Shown one piece after another: positions 45,466-58,871 of a stretch of 64,000 nucleotides of DNA (its first letter is position 1; the number at the start of each line of letters is the position of its first letter). The DNA lies in contig NC_044560.1 in NCBI RefSeq assembly GCF_007565055.1, positions 86,929,295 through 86,993,294 of the forward strand, given 5' to 3'. The notes beneath the pieces are model-generated. The model was not told the DNA's origin, did not search any database, and saw only the letters and a list, made by a program, of their open reading frames with translations. The translations under genes and the position numbers were made by a program. The stretch is from Rhinopithecus roxellana (Eukaryota; Chordata; Mammalia; Primates; Cercopithecidae).

Positions 45466-46368
45466 GTAAGAATCGTGAAACTGCAAAGATCTTTTGCTGT
45501 TTTTTTCCTTAGTAGTTATCCATGTTTATCTTGTGTATCTAAATAACAATTACAGTGTGTAACAGTTTGACCAAGAACATCTGGTAATTTGTTTTAAAAT
45601 TGGTTGTACTTGAGAGGTATGATAGTGGGGAAAAAATCTTTGAAATTATTTTATTATAACATGAGCTTACATTTTCCCTGTGATAATAGAAAAGATCCAA
45701 GTTATTTTTACATGCTCCCGAAATCAGGCTGCACATCATGAGCACATCATTTTCCTTGCTGTTAGGTAATATGTCCGTGCTTGCTTTTTTCTCCTCACCT
45801 ACCTTATGCACCACTTTCATAATGTTCCCTTTAAGATGATGGTGGTGATGATAGCAGTGGGGAGTAGAAATAGTGGTTTCATGTTTTCTTTTCTCCTTTC
45901 CCAATTCCCGACTGTTTCTTACTATTATATAGGAATAAGTACAGATGGTATATAAAGATTTATCAGCCTGTTTTCAGTAAGCTTCCTCTCGCCTCCCCAA
46001 AATGCCATTTATATTCCTGGATGTGGTTTAGGTAATACAGGAAATATAAGAGGAATTTGTGATTGGGTATATACTATGTCTGTTTGGATTTTGTTTTTAA
46101 AAAGAAAGCACATTTAAAAAAAACAATGTGATATTCAGGTTAGCATTTTGGTTTCTATGATCCCAGCCTTTTCTTATTCAATAAATGTTATTAACAGTCT
46201 TCATTTAAGACATTTAAGAAAAAGAATGTTGTTTCTGTCAAGAAATTTGTAATTTGGTAGAGGAGATAAGATACATAAGAAGTATGAAGGTGTTTTTCTT
46301 GGGCTTGTCATCCTAATTGTTAATATTTCTGCTATACCTGAAAATGAATGAGCACTAAAAGACTTTGT

Positions 46369-46879
46369 GATAACATGTTAAGAAACAACAATACCTATAG
46401 GAATGTTGTGATTAACATGTAATGCAGAGTTCTTTGTGAGGTCAGGAAGACTCGTAGAGTATTACAGTTGGAAGGAACCTCTTAAGAAGTTAACTAATCC
46501 AATACCCTTTTTATTTATAGCTGAAATCCAGAAAGGTTAAGGGATTTAGTCGAGAACACATGTTTCAAGTAGGAAAGGTGAAACCAGAACTCCAGAATCC
46601 TGACTTGGTAGTCATTAGGAAGTATTTTGTAAAGGAAGAAGTTAATCTAAGACAATTGGTAAAATTTTGGTTAGCTGTAGTAAAAACATACGTATAATTT
46701 TATTTATTTATTTGTTTATTTATTTATTTTTGAAGGAAGGATAGCAGTAACAAAAGCATAATGGTTGAGAAGAACCAGGTGTATTGAGTGTGAACCAGGC
46801 TTAAGGGGAAGGTTTGCTGCATTACATGTTAATTACAACATTCCTATAGGTGTTGTTGGTTTTTTTTTAACATGTTATC
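46369..46879. repeat. Long inverted repeat, arms ~60 bp
   Basis: Arm 46369-46427 is the reverse complement of 46817-46879 apart from two transitions and a T-run length change. Spacer is 389 bases. Each arm is itself partly palindromic (TAACATGTTA, CCTATAGG). Probably a DNA transposon with palindromic ends; family not recognised. Confidence 0.85.
46699..46735 (+). repeat. (TTTA)n run
   Basis: Short tetranucleotide run inside the spacer of the inverted repeat. Confidence 0.8.
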
Positions 46880-47265
46880 AGATACTACTTTAAGATACTA
46901 TCTGTGAATAGATAGATGACTCCTAATCTTGCCTTTGCCTCTACCTCTTTCCTAAACTTCAGATTGAATGTTCCTAAGGTGAACAACGCAAGTCAAAAGA
47001 GTAGTGCCCTACTCTTCTGTGACCTGGTAGTACTTGGTGTATGCTTCCATTATGGCGTTTTTAGTGCATTGTGGTTATTTTTCTCCCTTTCCCTAGTATA
47101 ACCCCTTCATGAAAAGTAGTGTTTTTTATCATGTTTGTCACCCCATGTCAGCTCAGTGATTGGCACATAATACTCAGTAAAGTGAATGAAATGCTTGTAA
47201 AATGGCATGAGTGTGATGATAGGGGACAGGAAAGAAAACTGGATGTTCTAGAGGGCTGTTATACT

Positions 47266-47331
47266 GGAACATGGGTTTTTCAGTGCCCTACTCTTATCGG
47301 AACATGGGTTTTTCAGTGCCCTACTCTTATC
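47266..47331 (+). repeat. Exact 33-bp tandem duplication
   Basis: Two identical units, 47266-47298 and 47299-47331, in otherwise unique intron sequence. Confidence 0.95.
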
Positions 47332-47559
47332 TCCTAGGATCTTAGGCTAGTCTTGGTCTTGGTCTCCCTTCACTGTCTTTTATATCTTTCTGTGAGCCGT
47401 CATCCACTTATGGGGACTTAACTGACTCATGCTGTACTCTCATGGAGATTCCCTTTTTCTTTTTTCTCAAAACTGGGTCATTAATGTGTAGATTTGAGTG
47501 AAGGATAATGCTGACCCTTCTGGTAGATATTTACATTTTAAAAAGGCATTTATTAAGCT

Positions 47560-47750
47560 GGGCCATGGGCCTGTAGTCCCAGCTACTCTGAAGGCTGAGG
47601 TGGGAGGATTACTTAAGCCCAGCAGTTACGGTTGCAGTGTGTTGAGTTTAGCCCAGCAGTTAAGGTTGCAGTGTGTTGAGTTTGTGCCTGTGAATAGCCA
47701 CTGCACTCCAGCTGGGGCAACATAGTGAGACCACGTATCTAAAAAAAAAT
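47560..47750 (+). mobile_element. Alu right-arm monomer with internal duplication
   Basis: Old monomer; 34-base unit 47616-47649 repeated at 47650-47683 with one mismatch. Confidence 0.8.
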
Positions 47751-47895
47751 AAAAATAAAAGGGCATTAGTTAATCTAAGTAAAGATCTGGAGCTTGAGGA
47801 AGGTCAATTCAAGTTTTTTTAGTATGCCAGATGAGTTACAAGGAAATGATGTGGTGGTAAAAATATTAAGTAAAAGGAATAGAATTTTTCTTTTT

Positions 47896-48177
47896 TGAGA
47901 TGGAAGTCTCGCGCTGTTGCCCAGCCTGGAGTGCAGTGGCGTGATCTCCACTCACTGCAGCTTCCACCTCCCGGGTTCAAGCAGTTCTCCTGCCTCAGCC
48001 TCCCGAGTAGCTGGGATTACAGGCGCCCGCCACCACGACCAGCTAATTTTTTGTACTTTTAGTGGAGATGGGGTTTCACTATGTTGGCCAGACTGGTCCT
48101 GAACTCCGACCTTGTGATCCGCCCTCCTCAGCCTCCCAAAGTGCTGGGATTACAGGTGTGAGCCACTGTGCCCTGCC
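47896..48177 (-). mobile_element. Alu
   Basis: Antisense full-length Alu. Confidence 0.9.
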
Positions 48178-48593
48178 GGAGCAGAATTGTTTATTACATT
48201 TATTCTTTCTCTTGCCTAACATTTTTGGTTTTTTTTTTTTTTGGTGGGGGGGTGGGTAAAGGAGAATTTGTGTATTACATATGTGTATATAAAGTTGTAT
48301 AGCATAGAATTTCATATGTATGTGCTCAATGTATTAAGTTTGTGAGAAAAATATATGTCATAAATTGGTGTGGTACATTCTGGTTTTAACTTACGATTCT
48401 TTTGACATCCTTAATTACATTGCGTCTTTAGGTTGCTTTATCTTACATTTTTTTGCCGGTACCAGTAATTTAGATTTGTAATTTAAATGTCTCCAAGTGG
48501 GAAGTTTTTAAATTTTTCTCATTAAAATTTTAATCATTTTATCATGTTTTTGAGTTTTTTTTTTTTTAGTATTATTATTATTTTCATTTATTT

Positions 48594-48885
48594 TTTTTTT
48601 AGATGGATGGAGTTTTGCTGTCGTTGCCTAGGCTGGAGTGCAATGGCACGATCTCTGCTCACTGCAACCTCTGCCTCCCGGGTTTAGGTGATTCTCCTGC
48701 CTCAGCCTCCTGAGTAGCTGGAATTACAGGCATGTGCCACCATGCCCAGCTAATTTTGTGTTATTAGTAGAGACAGGGTTTCTCCATGTTGGTCAGGCTG
48801 GTCTCAAACTCCCGACCTCAGGTGATCCACCCGCCTCGGCCTCCCAACATGCTGGGATTACAGGCGTGAGCCACCACACCCGGCC
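48594..48885 (-). mobile_element. Alu
   Basis: Antisense Alu. Confidence 0.9.
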
Positions 48886-49271
48886 CAAGTTTTTATAGGA
48901 ACTGTAGGACTTATTTGGGATTCTAAAAATGGCATAAATCAGCTTTATACTTTGTTAATAATATTGCTTTGATTTAATATCAACATCTGCAAAACTTATT
49001 CCATTTTCTTCAGCTGACTTGCTTTTGTCTTCAGTTTTTACAGTATTACTGCATGACTAGTCAGTTAAAACTTGGTGGTCTTCTGAAACTGGTGTGGTGG
49101 CTCAGTTCCTATGCTTCAACAACTGGAATTCTAGACATTAGAAGGGACTAGATAGAACTTAACAATTCCTTTTCAATATTAGCAAAACAGTTAAGGGACA
49201 GAATGCAGTGGTTCAGTTATGTCTAATTTAACTTATCCAAAATATTAAATTGTTTTATTTCTTTTTTTAAA

Positions 49272-49652
49272 AAGTCAGGGTCTCAATCTGTCTCCCAGGC
49301 TTTGAGGCCCAGTGGCACAGTCATAGCTCACTGCGTTCTCAACCTCCTGGACTCAAGTGATCCTTCCACTTAAGCCTCCTAGCTGGAACTACAGGCACCA
49401 CCACACCAAGATCATGTTTAAAAATTTTTATTTACAGGAGACGAAGTCTCCCCATGTTGCCCAGGCTGGTTTTGAACTCCTGAGCTCGAGTGATGCTCCC
49501 AAAGTGCTGGTATTACAGGCAGCTACTCGGGAGACTGAGGCAAGAGAATCTCTTGAACCCGGGAGGCAGAGGTTGCAGTGAGGCGACATCATGCCACTGC
49601 ACTCTAGCCTGGCGACAGAGTAAGATTCCGTCTCAAAAAAAGAAAAAAAAAA
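49272..49652. mobile_element. Head-joined inverted Alu chimera
   Basis: Old antisense Alu 49272-49519 runs without a gap into the sense right part of another Alu 49520-49652 at acaggc|agctactcggg. Confidence 0.85.
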
Positions 49653-50349
49653 TTTATATTGTTGCCTTCTATAAAGTCATAGTTATTCTCTTCTTAGTGA
49701 CTTAAATTTTTTAATACTTAAATTAACATGCATGAAGTTTTTCTTGTCCACATGCCGCATGAACAAATATTTGGCATTAAGGCATTAATCATCATAGTAG
49801 AAAGACATAGCCAAACAATTGCCCCTTTAGTTGGAGTCCTCTTAGGCACAATATCCAGGAAATGCTGGTGAATCATTTTGTGGGTCAACCTTTCTACAAA
49901 TTTATTCTTTAGATTTTCTGTCCATTGCTTTTTTTGTCCTTTCCTCACTCCGTTTTGTGTTGGAGGACAAGTGGGGGAAGGAGATTCTTTCCTTCCTCCT
50001 TTTCCCCCTATTAAATGATTTTGATTGAAAGTAAGCTTTTGGTAAAAGAGTATGTATGTTAAGTATATTTCAAATGTTACTAGTTTCTAATAGGTGAATG
50101 GTTTCCGTATTTTTAGAAACATTATGACCCAGAGTATAAATTCTGTAACTTGAGACTTTATGCTAGTTTGTCCAACCTCTAAATATACCTTGAATAGATA
50201 GTATATGTATTTATTCAAAACCATTAAATAATGGAATAGATACATGTTAAATATTATATATACAGCATGATTATAACTACATTATTTTAAAACATGAATA
50301 AAAATTTGAAGGAATCTTAAAATAGTAGTAGATTGTGATTGCATTTTTA

Positions 50350-50957
50350 TTTTATTTATTTATTTTTAGACAGAGTCTTACTCGGTCGCCCAGGCTGGAG
50401 TGCAGTAGTGTGTTCTCAGCTCACTGCAACCTCCGCCTCCCAGGTTCAAGCGATTCTCCTGCCTCAGCCTCCTGAGTAGCTGGAATTACAGGCGCCTGTG
50501 CCCAGCTAGTGGTTTTTTTGTTTGTTTGTTTGTTTTGAGACGGAGTCTCTCTCTGTCTCCCAGGCTGGAGAGTTCAGTGGCGCCATCTCGGCTCACTGCA
50601 AGCTCTGCCTCCCGGGTTCACACCATTCTCCTGTCTTAGCCTCCCAAGTAGCTGGGACTACAGGCGCCCGCCACCACGCCCAGCTAATTTTTTTGTATTT
50701 TTGGTAGAGACGGGGTTTCACCGTGTTAGCCAGGATGGTCTCCATCTCCTGACCTCATGATCCGCCCGCCTCGGCCTCCCAAAGCACTGAGGTTACAGGC
50801 ATGAGCCACCGCGCCCAGCCTAATGTTTGTATTTTTAGTAGAGACGGGGTTTCGCCATGTTGATCAGGCTGGTCTCAAACTCCTGACCTCAGGTGATCCA
50901 CCCGCCTTGGCCTCCCAAAATGCTAGGATCACAGGCGTGAGCCACTGTACCCGGCCA
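50350..50957 (-). mobile_element. Nested Alu pair
   Basis: Outer antisense Alu 50350-50516 resumes at 50820-50957; a younger antisense Alu (50517-50819) splits it at the central linker. Confidence 0.9.
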
Positions 50958-51127
50958 TGGTTGCATTTTTTTTGGCTCAGCTTTCTTTTACAAATTAAAC
51001 ATCATTTTTACTACTGTTACTGTTAATATTCTATGATGATTAATAGCATGCTAAATATTTCTGCATATTTCATATTGATACAATGTTTAATACTGATGAT
51101 TGAGTTTTATTTTATTTATTTATTTTG

Positions 51128-51401
51128 AAACAACAGGGTCCCGCTCTGTCACCCAGGCTGGAGTGTAGTGGCACGATCACAGTTCACTGCAGCCTTGACC
51201 TCCCCGGGCTCAAGCAATCCTCCCACCTCAGCCTCCTAGGTAGCTGAGACCAGGAGCATGCCTGGCTAATTTTTCTACTTTTTGTAGACACAGAGTTTTG
51301 CCATGTTGCCCAGGCTGGTCTCAAACTGATGGGCTCAAGACATCCACCCATCTTGGCCTTTCAAATTGCTGGGATTATAGGCGTGAGCCACTGCACCCAG
51401 G
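51128..51401 (-). mobile_element. Alu, old (J-like)
   Basis: Diverged antisense Alu; gatgattga(g/a)tttt flanks. Confidence 0.88.
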
Positions 51402-51816
51402 CAGATGATTGAATTTTAGAAAAAAGTAAATCTATATTGATCCAATTTTGGCTTTTCAAATAGAAATCTCAGAGCAGCAATGTGTTTAAAGAAACTCCTT
51501 TTCTGCTGTTAGGAATGTCATTTTTATAGTGTTATAGTTGGATAGTATGCCAAGAGGGGGCATATTTCCTTTTAAATAACTTGATGGATATATAATTTAC
51601 ATGCCATAATTCACCCATTTAAAATGTACACCTCAATGGTTTTTAGTATATTTCCAGAGAGGATGTACAGCCATTATTTCAATCTAATTTTAGAACATTT
51701 CATCCTCTCAAAAAGAAACCCCATACTCATTAGCAGTCACTGCCCATTACTACCTCCCCACAGTCCTTGCCAACCACTAATCTACTTTCTTTCTCTGTAG
51801 ATTTGCCTGTTCTGGA

Positions 51817-52305
<489 letters not shown>

Positions 52306-52589
52306 TCGAGACAGAGTCTTGCTCTGTCACCTAGGCTACAGTGCAGTGGCTCGATCACGGCTCACTGCAACCTCCACCTCCTGAGTTCAAGCAGTTCTCC
52401 TGCCTCAGCCTCCTGAGTAGCTGGGACTACAGACACCTGCCACCAAGCCTGGTTAATTTTTGTATTTTTAGTAGAGGCGGGATTTCACCATGTTGGCCTG
52501 CCTGGGCTCAAACTTGTGACTTCAAATGATCCACCTACCTTGGCCTCCCAAAGTGCTAGGATTACAGGTGTGAGCCACTGCGTCCATCC
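52306..52589 (-). mobile_element. Alu
   Basis: Antisense Alu at whose tail the pyrimidine tract sits. Confidence 0.9.
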
Positions 52590-52696
52590 GGATAGTTCTT
52601 ATAAATGGAATCATATACCATGTGGCCTTTTGTGACTAGCTTCTTTTTGCATAATGATTTCATGGTTCATTCATGTTGTAGCATGTATCAGTATAT

Positions 52697-53018
52697 TCAG
52701 GCACTGCATAACGTTTCAATTACAGACCACATATATGATGGTGGTCCCATAAGATTATAATATCGTATTTTTATTGTACCTTTTTATGTTTAGATACACA
52801 AATACCGCTGTGTTACAGTTGCCTACAGTATTCAGTATAGTAGTGTGCTGTACAGGTTTGTAGCCCAGGAGTAATAAGCCATACCATATAGCTTAGTTGT
52901 GTAGTAGGCTCTACTGTCTAGGTATGTGTAAGCACACTCTATGGTGTTCACACAACAAAATGATAATGCATTTCCCAGAACATATCCCCATTGTTAAGTG
53001 ATGCATAACTGTACTTTG
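52697..53018 (+). mobile_element. DNA-transposon-like element, ~320 bp
   Basis: Ends resemble inverted copies (caggcactgcataacg ... tgatgcataactgta). Interrupts L1. Family seen often in primate genomes; name not certain. Confidence 0.55.
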
Positions 53019-53250
53019 TTCCATTGTATGGATATAATACATTTTGTTTATCCATCATTTGATGAACATTTGGGTTGTTGCCATTTTTGGCTACTACAAG
53101 TAATGCTGCGATAAACATTCATATGCAGGATTTTGTGTGGACATACATTTTCATTTATTTTGGATATATACCTAAGAGTGATATCATATGATAACTATAT
53201 GTTTAACCTTTTGAGAAGCTGCCAGACTCTTTTCCAAAGTGGCTGCACCA

Positions 53251-53393
53251 GCCAGACATGGTGGCTCACGCCTGTAATCCCAACACTTTGGGAGGCTAAG
53301 GCAAAAGGATCGCTTGAGCCTAGGAATTCGACACCAGCCTGAGCATGTAGTGAGACACCATTTCTATTAAAAAGAAAAAAAAAAAAGAAGAAG
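53251..53393 (+). mobile_element. Alu left-arm monomer
   Basis: Sense monomer; duplication aaagtg(g/t)ctgcacca at 53236 and 53394. Confidence 0.88.
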
Positions 53394-53640
53394 AAAGTGT
53401 CTGCACCATTTTACATTCCGACTAGCAGTGTGTGAAGATAAGTTTTCCCACATTCTCACCAATATTTGTTATTATTTGTCTTTTTAAAAATTACAGCCAT
53501 CCTAGTGGATGTGAAGTTGTATCTCATTGTCGTTTTGACTTGCATTTTCCTGATAACTGATACTGAGCATTTTTTCATATACTTATTGGCCATTTGTATA
53601 TTTTCTTTGGAGAAATGTCTGTTTAGGTCCTTTGCTAATT

Positions 53641-53930
53641 TTTTTTTGGGACAGAGTCTTACTCTATTGCCCAGGCTGGAGTGCAGTGGCAGAATCTCAG
53701 CTCACTGCAACCTCCACCTCCCAGGTTCAAGCAATTCTCCTGCCTCAGCCTCCCGAGTAGCAGAGACTACAGGTGAACACCACCATGCCTGGCTAAGTTT
53801 TGTAGTTTTTAGTAGAGATGGGGTTTCACTATATTGGCCAGGCTGGTCTCAAACCTCTGACCTCAGGTGATTCACCCGCCTCACCCTCCCAAAGTGCTGG
53901 GATTACAGGCATGAGCCACTGTGCCTGGCT
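53641..53930 (-). mobile_element. Alu
   Basis: Antisense Alu inside the L1. Confidence 0.9.
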
Positions 53931-54096
53931 GCCCATTTTTAAATTGGGTTATTTGTCTTTTTGTTATTGAGTTATAGAAGTTCATTATGTGTTCTAGATA
54001 AAAGTCCCTTATTAGATATATGATTTGCAAAATTTTTCTGTTTATACATGTTGTGTGTTCACTGTCTTGATGGTGTCCTTTGAAGCACAAACTTTT

Positions 54097-54398
54097 TTTT
54101 TTTTTTTTTTTTTTTGAAACGGAGTCTCGCTCTGTCACCCAGGCTGGAGTGCAGTGGCCGGATCTCAGCTCACTGCAAGCTCCGCCTCCCGGGTTTATGC
54201 CATTCTCTCGCCTCAGCCTCCCGAGTAGCTGGGACTACAGGCGCCCGCCATCTCGCCCGGCTAGTTTTTTGTGTTTTTTTAGTAGAGACGGGGTTTCACC
54301 GTGTTAGCCAGAATGGTCTCGATCTCCTGACCTCGTGATCCGCCCGTCTCGGCCTCCCAAAGTGCTGGGATTACAGGCTTGAGCCACCGCGCTCGGCC
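54097..54398 (-). mobile_element. AluYR-type
   Basis: Antisense; duplication tgaagcacaaacttttt at 54081 and 54399. Confidence 0.93.
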
Positions 54399-55079
54399 TG
54401 AAGCACAAACTTTTTAAATTTTGATGATGTCTAACTTATTTTTTCTTTTGTCGCTTGTGATTTTGTTGTCATATCTATAGAAGGGCATACTTCTGCTTAA
54501 AATGATTTAGACGACATACTTCAGAAAACACTACCAGTAAAAACCAAATGGTGTAGTTTTGAGTGTTTAGTGGTCTTGGGGAAACTATTATACAAAATAT
54601 GTCAGCTAATAAACAAGTTTTATTTTCCTTTTAATCACTTGGAAGATAGGAAAGCTAACAGATGGTAATTATTTCACATCTCGAAATTCTTTTAGAGTGG
54701 CGTCTAAATACAATACTAAGTAGAAATTAGCCTTTTGACTAACATTCCGATAATATAGTTGAAATTTGAAGATACTTTCATAAATTAACAAATGTTTACA
54801 CACAAGGGACTAGTACATAGGTATTTTTACCAACATCTACCTATTTGTGTAGATATAAATTATAATAGCTGTATAGTGTTCTATTGTATGAATGTACCTT
54901 GATTTGTTTACTTTAACCTGCTCCAGTTTTTTTGTTAGGTTAACTTAAATCTATTTAAACCATTTATCTGAACTTACCACATGTTTATTCCAAGGTACTA
55001 TGCTATTGGTACTAGATTTACAGGATATATAGAAATTTAAAGATCATTTTTGGATCTTCTCTATGTTTTCATTAACTGT

Positions 55080-55740
55080 TTACTCCTGTTTTGTGTCAGG
55101 CACTGTGCTAGGTTCTAGCAATAACAAGATAGATAAAACATGATCTCTTTAAAGATTTTAAATTCCATATGGAGTGACAAATTCTGTGATATGCACATTA
55201 TGTACTGTGATGAAAGAGTAATGATTCCTGCCTTTGGGCAAGGAGGAGGATGTGGTATATTACATGGTATTTGAGCAAAATAGTTGTATCACAAAAGGTA
55301 CAGTAAAAATATATAATCTTATGGGACCACCATCATGTATATGGTCTGTAATTGACTGAAAAGTTATGCAGCACCTGCTCTACTGATATATGCTACAACA
55401 TGAAGTTGTCCAGTGTACAGGGAGAAAGAATAATCCATATAGAGAGCATGAGCAAAGGTGTGACATGTTGGTGTAACAGAAACAGGCCAGTATAAATAGA
55501 GTAACTAGAGCTGAGTCTGAAAAGTTAGCTCGGGAGTAGGTTATCAAGAATCTTAAATCCATTCTAAGGCTTGTGAATTCAGAAATAGTAGAGAGCCAGT
55601 GGAACCTTTTAAGCAAATGAAGAACATCTGTATTTAGGACCATACTTGATGACAGTGTGGTGAATGAGAGATGAGAAAGACTTGAGTCCTGGAGAACATT
55701 TAGAAGGCTGTTGTAGTAGTCTAGGTCAGTGGTCTTCAAA
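55080..55740 (-). repeat. Antisense L2 remnant
   Basis: Complement-of-L2 phrasing (ttgtagtagtctagg, gagccagtggaacc), carrying the fragment at 55294. Confidence 0.5.
55294..55378 (-). mobile_element. Second copy of the DNA-transposon-like element (fragment)
   Basis: Closely matches the reverse complement of 52697-52785 (atcttatgggaccaccatca). Confidence 0.65.
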
Positions 55741-56053
55741 CCATTGATCACACCTCCTATTAATTAAAACTTGTTTGACCATGTACTAAAAAAATACATA
55801 TAGATATAAATGCACACACATTTCAAAAACTATAATTTATTGATGGGTACTACTGTTTTAATATGTAACTATGGAAAAATTAAGGGTGAGAAAGAAAATT
55901 TTGAAATAAACTATTTAAAAATATATTTAAATAACTTGAACTTTTCAGATTAATGGTACAAAAAACCCTGACTGAATGTGTGTCACACACTTAAACTATA
56001 AAAAGTTGCAGCATGCCAAAAATGAATAAACGAGAAGTCCACTGTTAACTCTT

Positions 56054-56357
56054 TTTTTGTTTGTTTGTTTAAATTGAGACAGAGTCTCACTCTGTCACCA
56101 AGGCTGGAGTGCAGTGGTGTGAACAGGGCTTACTGCAGCCTCGACTTCCTGGGCCCAAGCAATCCTCCCACCTCAGCCTCCATAGTAGCTGGGGCTGCAG
56201 GCACATACCACCATGCCTGGCTCATTTTTGTATTTTTTGTAGAAACAGGATTTCGCCATGTTGCCCAGGCTGACCTTGAACTCCTGGTCTCAAGCGATCT
56301 GCACACCTCGGCTTCCCAAAGTGTTGGAATTACAGGCGTGAGCCACTGTGTCTGACC
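56054..56357 (-). mobile_element. Alu, old (J-like)
   Basis: Antisense; ttaactctt on both sides. Confidence 0.88.
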
Positions 56358-56668
56358 TTAACTCTTATGTGTTGCAGAACTCCCGTTACTCTTCTAGGAT
56401 TCCTGGTGTACCGTGTGTTGCACCTGACCATCTAATATGGAGTAAGTGAAGGCACCAGTATCAATCCATATTCATGAATATTAGTAAATCTTAATTCCTA
56501 ATTGTTCGATGAAAATTAAATATAAATACATCTAATTTTTCTTCATACTTCAGCATACCCCTTGGCACCTCTGGTACATATTTTTCTGGATTATAGATAA
56601 TATGTTCAAAGACACAGTGGCAATAATGATGATGGAGGGCATAGATGGAAGATTTAGAAAAAGAATGA

Positions 56669-56968
56669 GGCAGGGCGCGGTGGCTCAAGCCTGTAATCCC
56701 AGCACTTTGGGAGGCCGAGACAGGCGGATCACGAGGTCAGGAGATCGAGACCATCCTGGCTAACACGGTGAAACCCCGTCTCTACTAAAAATACAAAAAA
56801 ACTAGCCGGGCGAAGTGGCGGGCGCCTGTAGTCCCAGCTACTCGGGAGGCTGAGGCAGGAGAATGGCGTAAACCCGGGAGGCGGAGCTTGCAGTGAGCTG
56901 AGATCCGGCTACTGCACTCCAGTCCGGGTGACAGAGCGAGACTCCGCCTCAAAAAAAAAAAAAAAAAA
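56669..56968 (+). mobile_element. AluYR-type
   Basis: Sense; exact duplication agaaaaagaatga at 56656-56668 and 56969-56981. Confidence 0.93.
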
Positions 56969-56999
56969 AGAAAAAGAATGAACAATTTAGGTATGTAAG

Positions 57000-57400
57000 G
57001 AAAGGATAGTAATAAGGATGGCTTCATAGTTCCTAGCTTGTGCATTAGTAATGGTTTTAACAGAAATACAGATTCTGAAGGGACCACGTTTTTATATACT
57101 AGTTTGAATATTTAGAGGATGAATTGCATAAGAAACATCAAAATGGCAGAAGTTCAGTAGGTTATTGGAAATAAGTGTCTAGCTAAGTGTCAGGTGATAA
57201 GTCAAAATGGAGATTGTGATTCATCAGCATGTAGGTGATAGTTAAAAACTGGAGAAGTATGTAAACATAAAACAACTGAGACTAGATCTCTGAGATAATA
57301 TTATTTCAGGTTTGCCAGTGAAGACACACAGAGATTGAAAAGATAGGAGAACCAGGACAAAGTAGAAGCTATTTCAGAAAAGGCAAGATAAAGATCATGA
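57000..57400 (-). repeat. Possible antisense L2 remnant
   Basis: Purine-rich diverged sequence similar in style to 55080-55740; weak. Confidence 0.3.
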
Positions 57401-57429
57401 TTTTCTTTCTTTTTGTTTTTTTCTCTTTT

Positions 57430-57722
57430 GGAGATGGAGTCTCGCTCTGTCGCCCAGGCTGGAGTTCAGTGGCATGATCACGTGATCTGGGCTCACTGTA
57501 ACCTCCGTCTTGCGGGGTCAAGCAATTCTCCTGTCTCAGCCTCCTGAGTAGCTGGGACTACAGGTGCACGTCACTATGCCTGGCCAATTTTTTTGTATTT
57601 TTAGCAGAGATGGGATTTCACTGGGATGCCCAGGCTGGTCTCAAACTCCTGAGCTCAGGCAGTCTGCCCACCTCAGCCTCCCAAAGTGCTAGGATTACAG
57701 GCGTGAGCCCCTACACCTGGCC
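57430..57722 (-). mobile_element. Alu
   Basis: Antisense; gatcatgattttc on both sides. Confidence 0.9.
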
Positions 57723-57839
57723 TTAAGGATCATGATTTTCAAGGAACAAAATTTGAGTACAGTGGCAAATGCTAAACAAAGCCAGTCGTGTAAACACTGA
57801 AAATTCACCATTACACATGGCTAAGAAGTTGGTAGCCCA

Positions 57840-58138
57840 GCCTGGCACAGTGGCTCATGCTTGTAATCCCAGCCCTTTGGGAGGCCAAGGTGGACAGATA
57901 ACTTGAACCCAGGAGTTTGAGACCAGCCTGGCCAATATGGTGAAACCCCATCTCTACTAAAAATACAAAAATTAGCCGTGCATGGTGGTACACGCCTGTA
58001 ATCCCAGCTTGGATTACTTGGGAGGCTGAGGTACGAGAATTGCTTGAACCCAGAAGGTGAAGGTTGCAGTAAGCTGAGATCATACCGCTGCACTCCAGCC
58101 TGGGCAACAGAGCGAGACTGTCTCAAAAACAAAAAAAA
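57840..58138 (+). mobile_element. Alu
   Basis: First of five sense Alus in a row. Confidence 0.9.
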
Positions 58139-58215
58139 GAAGTCAGTGGCCTGATAAAAAGAATTCACATATGAAATGACTACAAAGATGGTGTGTAGTA
58201 AAATGCTCTATATGA

Positions 58216-58506
58216 GCTGGGCACAGTGGCTCATGCCTGTAATCCCAGTACTTTGTGAGGCTGAGGCAGGCAGATCACTTGAGGTCAGGAGTTCGAGACC
58301 AACCTGGCTAACATGGTGACACCCCGTCTCTACTAAAAATGCAAAAATTAACTGGGCGTGGTGGCAGGCTCTTGTAATCCCAGCTACTGGGGATGCTGAG
58401 GCACAAGAATTGCTTGAACCTGGGAGGTGAAGGTTGCAGTGAGCAGAGATTGTGCCACTGCACTCCAGCCTGGGCAACAGAGTGTGACTCCATCTCAAAA
58501 AAGCAA
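58216..58506 (+). mobile_element. Alu
   Basis: Second in the cluster; aaaatgctc flanks. Confidence 0.9.
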
Positions 58507-58548
58507 AAATGCTCAGTATCGATTTTATATTATAGAGTGTTAAAATTT

Positions 58549-58850
58549 TGGCCAAGTGCAGTGGCACATGTGAGGCCTATAATTCCAGCACTTTGGGAGG
58601 CCAAGGCAGGAGGAGTGCTTGAGGCCAGGATTTCGAGGCCAGCCTGGGCAACATAGGGAGACCCCTTCTGTATGAAAAATGTAAAAATTAGCCAGATATA
58701 ATGGTGTATACCTATAGTCCTAGCTACTCAGGAGGCTGAGGTGAGGGGATTGCTCACTTCAGGAGGTGGAAGCTGCAGTGAGCCATGATTGAACCACTGC
58801 ACTCCATCTTCTGGGTGATAGAACAAGATCTGTATCTTTAAAAAAATAAA
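58549..58850 (+). mobile_element. Alu, old
   Basis: Third in the cluster, diverged. Confidence 0.88.
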
Positions 58851-58871
58851 AAAGTATTAAAAATTTATCCT

